Positions 51,877 to 60,337 of a stretch of DNA of 64,000 nt are shown one piece after another. The position numbers and the translations under genes were made by a program. Under the pieces are notes generated by a model. The model was given only the letters and a program-made list of their open reading frames with translations. It searched no databases and was not told where the DNA came from. The stretch spans positions 310,001 through 374,000 of the forward strand of contig NC_083375.1 of the NCBI RefSeq assembly GCF_029542785.1, given 5' to 3'. The number at the start of each line of letters is the position of its first letter. Position 1 is the stretch's first letter. The DNA comes from Malassezia japonica. Lineage: Eukaryota > Basidiomycota > Malasseziomycetes > Malasseziales > Malasseziaceae.

Positions 51877-52974
51877 CTACCTAAAAAAAGGGCGAATGAC
51901 GATCAGCGCCACTAGCAACGCAATGCATAGGATAAGCAGCAGCATGAGCTGCCGCCGCCCCGAGCCGGCCTGGTACACCATGGCCTGGTTCAGCTGCACG
52001 GACGACTGCTGCATGTTGGTCGCCATATTATCGATATTGTAGTCGATGCGGTCGAGCATGGTACCCTGCTCGATGACCATCGCGGACAGGTCCTGGAAGA
52101 GCTGTGCAAGCTCGCCGATGGACTGCGCAATCTGCGTAATCTCGCGGTCGCGCTCCTGGATCGCGGCGAGGTCGCTGGTATCGTCGGCCTCGAGCAGGAG
52201 CGAGGTCTGCATGCCGCCGTGGCTGAGCTGCCTGCGCGACAGCTCCATATCCTCCTGCACGGCCAGCTCGCTGGACAAGAGGCTCGAGGCGTTGGGGTCG
52301 GACACGGCCCGCTTTTCGGAGTCCTGGACTTCCATGCCTTGCAGACGCCGCAGGTACAAAGACTGCTTCCGGCGGAAGAGCGAAGACATCTGCTGCACAC
52401 GCGTCGCAAGCGCGGTCTGCGCGTTGCGCGCGGCGGTGATTTCGTGTGCACGCAGCTCGTTCGAGCGCATCGCCTGCGTCGTGTGCGACGCAAGCCGCCC
52501 GATGTGCTTCGACGCGAGGCGAAAGTCGGCTGTGATCTCGGACGTGAGCGACTCAATCTGCCGCTCCTGGTCACTCTTGTCCACAAAGCTGGGGAGCAGG
52601 TGCTTGGCGTGCAAACGATCGAGCTCGGCTAGTTTGGGGGCCATGCCTTGCAGAAGCGCATCGACTTCCTCCGACACGTCGACCCACCGCGGAGGGAGGC
52701 CGCTCGTGCCGAGATTCAATGCGACCGAGTCGCCGTGGGGGCGCAGCTCACCGGCCGAGTCAAAGTAGACGTGCGAGTCGCTCAGCGGCGGCTTGTCGTC
52801 GCTCAGCAGCGGAGCGTCCGCCACGTAGCCCGGCGCGAGCGAATCGCGGATGCTAAGGAAGAGAAGCGTACGCGAACGTGTGACGCCTAATGACGCATTC
52901 TGTGCCGCACTTTGGGGGGTATAGTGGCTCGATGAGCCGCTCGCGCCGTCCGCGGGCGTCCCCGGTCGAAACAT
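51877..52974 (-). CDS. TLG2: Qa-SNARE TLG2/syntaxin-16
   Basis: t-SNARE of the trans-Golgi network and endosomes. Single exon, 365 aa from ATG 52974. The start region RSRTLLFLSIRDSLAP is the Vps45-binding N-peptide/LFLSxR-like motif of this family, here after ~35 extra residues. The Habc bundle follows (DVSEEVDALLQGMAPKLAEL, DADFRLASKHIGRL). The SNARE motif is AAIQERDREITQIAQSIGEL then AQLFQDLSAMVIEQGTMLDR, with the zero-layer Gln in FQDLS. The C-terminal anchor is LMLLLILCIALLVALIVIRP. It is convergent with NAR1 (10-nt gap) and tandem with KGD4. Confidence 0.93.
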   Translation of the reverse strand: MFRPGTPADGASGSSSHYTPQSAAQNASLGVTRSRTLLFLSIRDSLAPGYVADAPLLSDDKPPLSDSHVYFDSAGELRPHGDSVALNLGTSGLPPRWVDVSEEVDALLQGMAPKLAELDRLHAKHLLPSFVDKSDQERQIESLTSEITADFRLASKHIGRLASHTTQAMRSNELRAHEITAARNAQTALATRVQQMSSLFRRKQSLYLRRLQGMEVQDSEKRAVSDPNASSLLSSELAVQEDMELSRRQLSHGGMQTSLLLEADDTSDLAAIQERDREITQIAQSIGELAQLFQDLSAMVIEQGTMLDRIDYNIDNMATNMQQSSVQLNQAMVYQAGSGRRQLMLLLILCIALLVALIVIRPFFR

Positions 52975-53248
52975 GGCGGCGTGGAGACGACCTCCACACG
53001 ATCCGAGCGGCGGCGGGCGGAGAACGGACGGTGGCTGAGCCGATCGAGGGGGGGTTGGCGCAGCGTGTGCAGGATGGTGGCTATGGCAAGAGTGTAGATA
53101 GAGTATAGCGGGCCTATAGGCTGGATTGGCATGTTGCCACCGAATGGGTTGTTTTGCACGCGGCTCTCGTCCCTTTGCCTCTCGGCTCTGCCCCTTGCCT
53201 CCCCCTCTCCTTCCTCGTTCTCGTGTTTTAACGCCTTCCATCTATCAT
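52975..53248 (-). promoter_or_regulatory. TLG2 upstream region with GTGGAG dyad and pyrimidine tract
   Basis: 274 nt between the KGD4 stop and the TLG2 ATG, same strand; no gene seen. GTGGAG (52981..52986) and CTCCAC (52992..52997) form an inverted repeat a few bases from the TLG2 ATG, echoing the NOP13 dyad. A run rich in C and T lies at about 53158..53225 on the + strand. Confidence 0.35.
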
Positions 53249-53641
53249 CTACGCGTCCATCAAGGCTGCGCCGCCAGACTGCGTTAGCCATGCCACGTAC
53301 GTTGATCGCCTCCATCTCGACCGGGGAATAACGCATCGACGGCGTGTCCCAGAACCGCGGGGGAAGATCAAACACGCTCGAAGCGCCCGAGATCGCGTCC
53401 TGCTCGCCGCTCGAGACATCCGGCTTCACGACCTTGTCGGGGTTAAAGTGCGGGCCCGACTCAAAGGTCTTGCGGAAGTTGTCAAAGTCCTTGGCAATCT
53501 CCGGGGGCGCGTCAGGGTGGGGATGCGGCTCATGCGTCTCTGCCGTCAGCTTCGCGACCTACCCTGCTGCGCGCGCCTGTTCGGGAACGTGATCGACGGC
53601 TTGTGCGCGCGAGCCGCCCGGACCAGCGTCGTGCGGAACAT
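53249..53641 (-). CDS. KGD4: KGD4/YMR31, 2-oxoglutarate dehydrogenase subunit 4
   Basis: Small mitochondrial protein that tethers E3 to the E1-E2 core of 2-oxoglutarate dehydrogenase. Exons complement 53563..53641, 53301..53539 and 53249..53278 encode 115 aa; introns are 23 and 22 nt. FRTTLVRAARAHKPSITFPN is a basic presequence plus the family's ITFPNR start. HPHPDAPPEI fits the central HP motif. The C-terminus ASSVFDLPPRFWDTPSM, then SPVEMEAINSGGA, matches the yeast protein's ELPARF...LESINSGGAW. The last exon is 10 codons and only appears after removing the 22-nt intron, which proves that intron's position. It shares a 78-nt divergent promoter with NDUFB7. Confidence 0.9.
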
Positions 53642-53719
53642 CGTGGAGGACAAAGCGTCCGCGGGCGGCGTTCGGCCGAAAATAGCGCCGGTCGGTCGTC
53701 CATTCCCTCCCTTTCCACA
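53642..53719. promoter_or_regulatory. 78-bp bidirectional promoter KGD4/NDUFB7
   Basis: Short divergent space shared by two nuclear-encoded mitochondrial proteins. No CACGTG or AGTGGAGG is present. Confidence 0.35.
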
Positions 53720-54068
53720 ATGAGCGAGACGGACCACACGGCGAGTCTGGAGGAGAGCAACGCTGCGCGTCTGCCTCTTGGCTACCGCGACTCGTGCAGC
53801 GCGTAAGTTTCGAGACTAATGTAGCCTGCTGATCCCCCTGAACAAGTGCCGGCGGCAGACGCTGTACGCGCCCTGGAAGTGCGAGGAGGAGCGGTACGTA
53901 TTTAATCCTAACGCAGCCACACGTATGAGAGGTAAGCTTTGATTGACCTAACAGCCTACAGGTGCCAATACCAAGAGTATGTTGTCGTGCTAACCCAGCT
54001 TCCTGCGCCGCGAAAAGGCGCTGCGCCAGCGTGTCCTGCAGGCCGCCGAGGCCGCAGCCGAGGAGTAG
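53720..54068 (+). CDS. NDUFB7: Complex I subunit NDUFB7 (B18), twin CX9C
   Basis: Accessory subunit on the intermembrane-space face of respiratory complex I. Five exons in 349 nt: 53720..53802, 53825..53893, 53917..53931, 53962..53976 and 53999..54068, giving 83 aa. Introns are 22, 23, 30 and 22 nt; exons 3 and 4 are 15 nt each. Only full splicing gives the twin CX9C fold: CSALLIPLNKC and CEEERHTYERC, each with nine residues between cysteines, followed by QYQDFLRREKAL. The second intron-exon junctions were set by this motif. The 30-nt intron has an internal alternative acceptor (CTAACAG) whose use would break the frame. Presence of this subunit implies a functional complex I. Confidence 0.93.
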
Positions 54069-54081
54069 TCGATAGACCCAA

Positions 54082-54840
54082 CTACCGCACACTCGGCGTA
54101 CTTGATGCCCCGTACTTGTCTGCCACACCGTCGACGGCGTGCGACGAGGCGTTTTCTGCAGCCACGTCGTGTTTGTACACGGTATCTTGACGCAGCTCGA
54201 GTGCTTTTCCCACAAAACCAATGTAGAAGACGCGCGAGGTGTGCTGCGTCGGCGAGTCGGACTGCGTCAGAATGGCCACGTACCAGCAGCAGGCTCACGC
54301 TCTGCGTCTGCGAAAAGCGCGAGACGCTCACGGGGTACGCCGTGACGCCGGGCGTGTGCTCGAGCAGCGCAAAGTCGGCCTGTGGCCGCGCCGTGTTTGC
54401 TGCGCCGAGGCGTGTGCCGGGCCGCTCGTCCATCTCGGCAGCCGCCTGCTCAAAGTCGATCCCATGGGGCCGGTTGACAAACACGGTGCATCGCTGCGTC
54501 AGAAGGTCGACGTACGCGCGGCGCAAAATCACCCGTGCCGGGGTTCAATAGAATGCTCTGTAGGCGCACAGGACAGGTAAAGGGCACTGTAATGATCATC
54601 TGCGTAAGCCGCAAGGCGTACCTGGTCATCGACGCCACTCTCGACCCACACTTCAGTCGAGTTGCGCTCGCTCCACGGCTTGATGGCCTCTTTGGCGGAT
54701 TCCGGCGGATCCAGATTCAGGCCAAAGACCTGGTCGCGCGCAATGTGCTTGTACAGGTTCGCCGCGTCGCCGTACGCGCCGTTCGCCCCAGCGCCTTCCG
54801 GCGCTCGGTCCACCGCCGTAATTTCGCCCCCGCACGACAT
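54082..54840 (-). CDS. PITH-domain protein (PITHD1/TXNL1 C-terminal type)
   Basis: Proteasome-interacting thioredoxin (PITH) domain without the thioredoxin part. Exons complement 54622..54840, 54516..54599, 54284..54493 and 54082..54261 encode 230 aa; all introns are 22 nt. After MSCGGEITAVDRAPE comes ANLYKHIARDQVFGLN, KPWSERNSTEVWVESGVDDQ, MIITVPFTCPVRLQSILLNP, CTVFVNRPHGIDFEQA and RVFYIGFVGKAL, the successive strands of the jelly-roll. In animals PITHD1 binds the 26S proteasome and affects transcription; function in fungi is not settled. Convergent with NDUFB7 (13 nt) and divergent from RAT1 (84 nt). Confidence 0.9.
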
Positions 54841-54924
54841 GGCGCCGCGCAACGCCCGATCACGGCCTACGAGGCTTTGAGGACATGTTGGCGAATATCT
54901 TTCGTCGACACGCCACCAGTCGCG

Positions 54925-57900
54925 ATGGTACGTTACAAGGCTCACACAGGGAGTGCCAGCTCTATTCCGGTGGTTATCCAAAAAGTACCCCAAGATCATC
55001 CAGAGTGTCGAGGAGGAGGAGCCGACACGGATCCCCGGACGGGATGGCGAATCGGTCGAAGTGCCGGTCGATACGTCGCGCCCGAATCCCAATGGCGAGG
55101 AGTTTGACTGTCTGTATCTAGATATGAACGGTATCGTGCATCCCTGTACGCATCCCGAAGGCAAGCCCGCGCCAGAAACCGAGGAGGAGATGATGGTCGA
55201 GGTGTTTGCCTACACCGAGCGCGTCGTGAACATGATTCGGCCACGGAAGCTGCTCATGATGGCGATTGACGGCGTCGCGCCGCGCGCCAAGATGAACCAG
55301 CAGCGCAGCCGCCGCTTCCGCTCGGCACAGGATGCACAAATTCTGCGCGACGAGCAGGAAACGGAGCTCGAGAAGCGCAAGCAAAACGGCCTTGCGGGCA
55401 CCGACGAGGTCGTCAAAAAGTCGTGGGACTCGAACGCAATCACGCCGGGCACGCCGTTCATGGATCTGCTCGCCTCGTCGCTGCGTTTCTGGATTGCACA
55501 CAAGCTCAACACAGACCCGGGCTGGAAGAATCTGTGTGTCGTCTTGTCCGACGCCAGTGTGCCAGGTGAGGGCGAGCACAAGATTATGGACTATATCCGC
55601 CGCAAGCGCAGCGACCCCAACCACGACCCGAACATGAAGCACGTCATTTACGGACTGGATGCGGATCTCATCATGCTTTCGCTCGCGACGCACGAGCCAT
55701 ATTTCAAGGTGCTGCGTGAAGACGTCTTTGCGCAAGACTCCAAGAACAAGGGCTGCCACCGCTGCGGCCAAGAAGGGCACATTGCCGTGCACTGCACCGG
55801 AAAGGCACGCCCGAAGGACGAGGCGCCAAAGAAGCCGGAAAAGAAGCCGTTTATTTTCCTCGATGTGCCGACGCTGCGCGAGTACCTCGAGATCGAGCTG
55901 CAGACGCCGGGCACATCGTTCGCTTTTGATCTCGAGCGCGCGATCGACGACTGGGTCTTTTTGATCTTTTTTGTGGGTAACGATTTCCTGCCGCATCTGC
56001 CGAGTTTGGAGATCCGCGAAGGCGCCATCGACACGCTCCTTGGCATCTGGAAGCGTGAGCTGCCGCGCATGAGCGGATACGTGACCAACAACGGCAAGGT
56101 CGAGCTCGCCAATGCCCAGTTTATCCTCGACGGGCTCACGCAAGCCGAAGACGACATCTTCCGGAAGCGCAAAGAGATGGAGGAGCGCCAGGAGGCGAAC
56201 CAGCGGCGCAGGCGCCAGCACGAAGAGGGTCACCGCCATGGCGACTCGAACTATGTCGAGGTCAAGGCGTCGAAGCCGGTCGCCATGCCGCAGATCCAGC
56301 CTTCGGCGCCGGCCAAAAAGGGGCCGGTGATGCTCGATGGCGATAGTATGGACGTTGTGCGCAACCGTGCGCAGATCCGCATGGCCAACATCAGCGCGGC
56401 CGATGCGCTGCGCCAGGAACTCGCGCAAAAGACGGGCAAGAAGGGGACGAAGCGTGCCGCCGAGTCGCCTGACACGGGCCGCAAGCGCGAAAAGGTCGAC
56501 GAGCCCAAGGGCGAGACGTCCGGCGACTCTGCCGTCTTTAAGCTCGACGAGGACCTTGCACCCAAGTCCGAAACGCCGGCCGAGGCGCGTGCGACAGCGA
56601 TCGCCAAGTCACTCGACGAGACTTCCTCGGACAGTATCAAGGCCGAGAAGGACGTCAAGGCCGAAGACGTCAAAGCCGAGGACGTCAAGGCCGAGGTCCA
56701 GGCCGAGGTCAAGGCCGAAGACGACGACAGTGCGAAGGCAGAAGACCCCGAGGATGATGTCAAGGCCGAGGACGAGGAGGTGGCGAACGAAGACGACGAC
56801 GACGAAGACGTCCCGCCCGAAATCAAGGCCGTGGAGGAGCGCAAGATCAACGCTGACGGCACGGTCGACTACGAGGACACGGTCAAGCTCTGGGAGCCTG
56901 GCTACCGTGAGCGCTACTACCGCCAAAAGTTTGGCATCGAGCTCTCCGATACGCAGTTCCGCCGCAAGGTAGTGCAGTCCTATGTCGAGGGCCTGTGCTG
57001 GGTCCTTGCGTACTATTACCAAGGCTGCCCCTCGTGGAAGTGGTACTACCCTTACCACTATGCACCGTTTGCGGCTGATTTTACTGACCTCGCCGAGCTG
57101 GATATCCGCTTTGACGAAGGCGAGCCTTTCCATCCTTTTGAGCAGCTGATGGGCGTGCTCCCTGCTGCGTCGCGCACCAACCTCCCTGCTCCGTTCCAGT
57201 GGCTGATGACCAACGAGGAATCCGAGATCATCGACTTTTACCCCACCGAGTTCTCCATCGACATGAACGGCAAAAAGATGGCGTGGCAGGGCGTCGCGCT
57301 CCTGCCGTTCATCGACGAAGGCCGTTTGCTTGGCGCGCTGCGCAAGCGGTACCCCGAGCTGACGGACGACGAGGTGCGCCGCAACTCGTTCGGGCGCAAC
57401 GCCCTGTTTGTCGGCGACGACTCGGAGCTCTTTAGTCACCTGAGCCGCCTGTACGCAAAACGCACCCAAGGCAATCCGGAGCCGATCGACACAGAGAGCA
57501 CCAGCCGCATCGCAGGAGCGGTCTCTGCCGACCCCTCGTGCGTGCCGGGCTCCACGTTCTATACCCCGCTTCCGACACAGGAAGGTATGGGCGATATCCA
57601 GAACGACCGCAGCATCTCGGTGCACTACGACTTCCCGCCCCAGCGCGTGCCGCACCGCAGCGTGCTGCTGCGCAATGTGCGCCCGCCCCGCCGCCGCCTG
57701 AACGCGTCGGATGCCGAGTTTGTGCGCCGTGGCGGCCGCGGCGGTATGCGCGGCGGCCGTGGCGGTGGCCGCGGCCGTGACCGCGACAACTGGAGCCAGC
57801 CCATGTACGGCCGCGACGCGCAGCCGAGCCGCAACCAAGGGCCGTACGGCAACTATGGCAACGCCGGCCCCTATGGCTCGTACAGCCAAGGGCCGTACGG

Positions 57901-58222
57901 CGCCAACCCGTATAGCCAGGGCTACCAGGGCTACTCGCAGAGCCCGTATGGCGCCGGCCCATATGGCGCCGGCCAGTACGGCAGTTATGGAGGCTACGGC
58001 GGCTATGGTAACCAGTACGCACAGCCGCCGAGCCACCCCTACGGCGGCGGCGCCTATGGCGGCTACGGATCGTACGGCACCGGAGCGAACGCGGTCAACC
58101 CGCAGTATGGCGCTGGTGCCTATGGCTCGTACGGTGCTCCGCCCGCTGCACCCTACGGCTACCCACCGAGCGGCGCGTATGGCGCTCGGCCCGCACGTGG
58201 GAGAGGGCCGTACGGCGCGTAG
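54925..58222 (+). CDS. RAT1: 5'-3' exoribonuclease RAT1/XRN2
   Basis: Nuclear exonuclease for transcription termination and rRNA processing. Exon 1 is just the ATG (54925..54927); after intron 54928..54949 (22 nt) exon 2 (54950..58222) begins [20 protein letters not shown], giving the invariant [10 protein letters not shown] start. 1091 aa. Catalytic acidic blocks include [55 protein letters not shown] and [19 protein letters not shown]. The Rat1-specific zinc knuckle is [20 protein letters not shown]-repeat acidic insert spans about residues 555-625. The C-terminus is RGG-rich ([20 protein letters not shown]) then about 140 residues of Gly/Tyr/Ser repeats, far longer and more prion-like than in yeast. 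Confidence 0.95.
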
Positions 58223-58303
58223 TGAGCTCCGGGTAAATAGACAGCACGTTCCTATTTTAAGTGGAGGGCTTCGTGCACGGTGCAGAGCAGGCTTCCAGAT
58301 ACC
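58223..58303 (+). promoter_or_regulatory. PMI40 upstream segment with AGTGGAGG
   Basis: 81 nt between the RAT1 stop and PMI40 ATG, with AGTGGAGG at 58260..58267. Confidence 0.4.
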
Positions 58304-59654
58304 ATGTCGGTCTTTCAGCTGATTCCCGGCGTACAGTCGTACGAATGGGGAGTTCCTGGTGGCGACAAAGACAGTATCGTGGCGGATCTCGCGGAGGCTA
58401 CGCCTGAGTTGGGCCTGCAGCGCGAGGCGTCCAAGCCCTATGCCGAGCTGTGGATGGGCACGCATCCGACGCTTCCCTCGCATGTGCTTGGCGAGAACCA
58501 CGAGCTGCTGAACGACCGCCTGTGCAAGGACCACTCCCTTCTTGGCGAAAAGGTCGTCGGCAAGTACGGTGCGTCAGAGAAGGGCGCGCTTCCTTTCCTT
58601 TTCAAGGTGCTGAGCATCGCCAAAGCGCTCAGCATCCAGGCGCACCCCGACAAGAAGCTCGCCGAGCGCCTGCACGCGGAGAAGCCCAATATGTACAAGG
58701 GTACGTTGTTTTACTTATGCAGATGACAACCACAAACCCGAGATGGCGATCGCCATCCGTGCGTTTGAAGGCTTTTGTGGATTCCGCCCGGTGCGCGAGG
58801 TGCTCGAGTTTGTCGAGGCGGTGCCCGAGCTAAAGCAGGTGCTCAAGGCGGACGACACGCTGCGCACCCAGCTCAAGAGCGCCGCCGACGCGCAGGACGC
58901 GCTGTGGGCCGGCCAGGCATCGGACGATGCACAGAGCCGTGTGCACGATGCGCTGCGTGCGGCGTTTGGCGCGCTGATGCGTGCGGACGCTTCGCTATAC
59001 GAGCCGCTCGTGTCGTCGATTGCGCAGCGCTACCGTGCGGCGCGCTCGGCACACACCCCGCTCGAGGTGAGCGACGAGGTGGCGGAGCTCGTTGCGCGTC
59101 TCGATACGCAATTTCCCAGGGACATTGGTGTCTTTTGCACCTTTTTCCTGAACATTGTGCACCTCGTGCCGGGCCAGGCGCTGTTCCTGGGTGCGGACGA
59201 GCCGCACGCCTACCTTTCGGGGCACATCCTCGAGTGCATGGCCGCCTCGGACAATGTCGTGCGTGCGGGCCTCACGCCCAAGGCGCGCGACGTCGAGGTG
59301 CTGGTCGACATGCTTACATACCAAAGCGCACGCGCCAAGGACCAGATCCTGCACGCGCCGCAGTGGGACGGCGACGCGGCAAAGCCGAACGCGACGTGCC
59401 TGTACGACCCTCCGATCGAGGAGTTCTCGGTGCTGGTCACGACGCTCGTGCCGGGCTCGCAAACGAGCAGCCAGCGCGCGATCGACGGCCCGTCGCTCGT
59501 GCTGGTCGTTGAGGGGAAGGGCACGCTCAAGGTCGACGGACAGGCGCACGAGCTGTACGCCGGTCTGGTGCTCTTTGTCGGTGCCGCAACGCCGATCGAG
59601 CTGGAGACGAGCGAGTCGGTGACAGTCGCACGCGCATTTATTGAGGTTGCATGA
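58304..59654 (+). CDS. PMI40: Mannose-6-phosphate isomerase
   Basis: Type I phosphomannose isomerase, converting fructose-6-P to mannose-6-P for GDP-mannose, which feeds PMT1 and the KRE2-type enzyme elsewhere in this window. Exons 58304..58700 and 58723..59654 (intron 22 nt) encode 442 aa, the usual size. QLIPGVQSYEWGVPGGDKDS opens the fold; YAELWMGTHPTLPS and LPFLFKVLSIAKALSIQAHP contain zinc ligands (Gln and His), and splicing yields NMYKDDNHKPEMAIAI with the next Glu. GQALFLGADEPHAYLSG contains the fourth ligand His and the substrate-binding region; GLTPKARDVEVLVDMLTY follows. Confidence 0.96.
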
Positions 59655-60337
59655 GGTGTTTTGCTTCGGCGTGGACCACACATTGCATCTGGATCATTTG
59701 TTTCGCAGGTAGGCCTTTTGTTCTAGTAACTACATAATTATTGCTTGCGTTCTGTGCAAAAAGACTCGGGGATGAGACCTAGACAGCCTACAAAGAGCCA
59801 AGCAGGGTAGTCGGCGGGCGCAATCGGAAAGGAATGACCTGCTGAGCAAGTCAGCCGGACCCTTTCAACCCCCCCTCTACCCCTCCAAGCCTCTGCGAAG
59901 CCTGTAACAAGCCGCCTCGCCTCGCCATCCACAATTCGCTCCCACCTCTCGCACTTCTACTGTGTGTTAGCCAAGTCCCAAAAGAAAGGTGAAGTCAGAG
60001 TAACTATGACAATTTGGCTGCACAGAGTCTTTGCTCCGAAGAGCTCGAGCCGGTAGGCAAATTGGTCATCCTACAATGACATGGCACCGATACGTACATG
60101 AAGGTCCCTGGCAAGAGCGCTGCCGCAGCAGGCGCTTCCACTTTTTTCGCGCAGCCTACGAGGCCCCCGAAACATGGCAATCTGCTGACAAAGCCCGGCC
60201 CTGCAAAGCGCGGCGTCCGTCCGAAGACGAAGGAGCGCAGGCGAGCCGCTGCACGCCTATCCTACCTCTGCAGAGCCTCGTTGAGCTCGCGGCGGATCGG
60301 CAGTGCGTGAGGAGTGCCGAGCCGCGGAGCATGGCCG
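59655..60337. other. 683-bp region without a clear gene
   Basis: The largest gap in the window, between PMI40 and the next + strand gene. It is visibly poorer in GC than its surroundings up to about 60060, with a C-rich tract around 59870..59886 (ccccccctctacccctcc). No ORF in the first 440 nt uses an ATG and looks coding; the 64-codon minus frame at 59738..59932 starts at GTG. A hairpin with arms agccaa (59969..59974) and ttggct (60014..60019) is followed by ACA at 60022..60024. A possible small ORF at 60098..60310 is listed separately. It may be an untranslated or regulatory region, or carry an unannotated RNA. Confidence 0.35.
60098..60310 (+). CDS. Possible small basic protein, 70 aa
   Basis: ATG-started frame encoding a strongly basic product (KVPGKSAAAAGASTFF, PPKHGNLLTKPGPAKRGVRP, KTKERRRAAARL). 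I do not recognise it. It could be a nucleolar or ribosome-associated small protein, but it might equally be 5' leader of the downstream gene. It ends 27 nt before the next ATG in another frame. No splice signals of the usual local type were found around it. Confidence 0.3.
   Translation: MKVPGKSAAAAGASTFFAQPTRPPKHGNLLTKPGPAKRGVRPKTKERRRAAARLSYLCRASLSSRRIGSA

Noticed and set aside
59680..59760. U5 or U4 snRNA fragments (gccttttgttct, attattgct)
   Set aside because: Short chance matches only; no Sm site, loop context or stems of either RNA.
59738..59932. 64-codon minus-strand frame in the large gap
   Set aside because: Starts at GTG, no ATG, no family resemblance, and no nearby splice signals to extend it.
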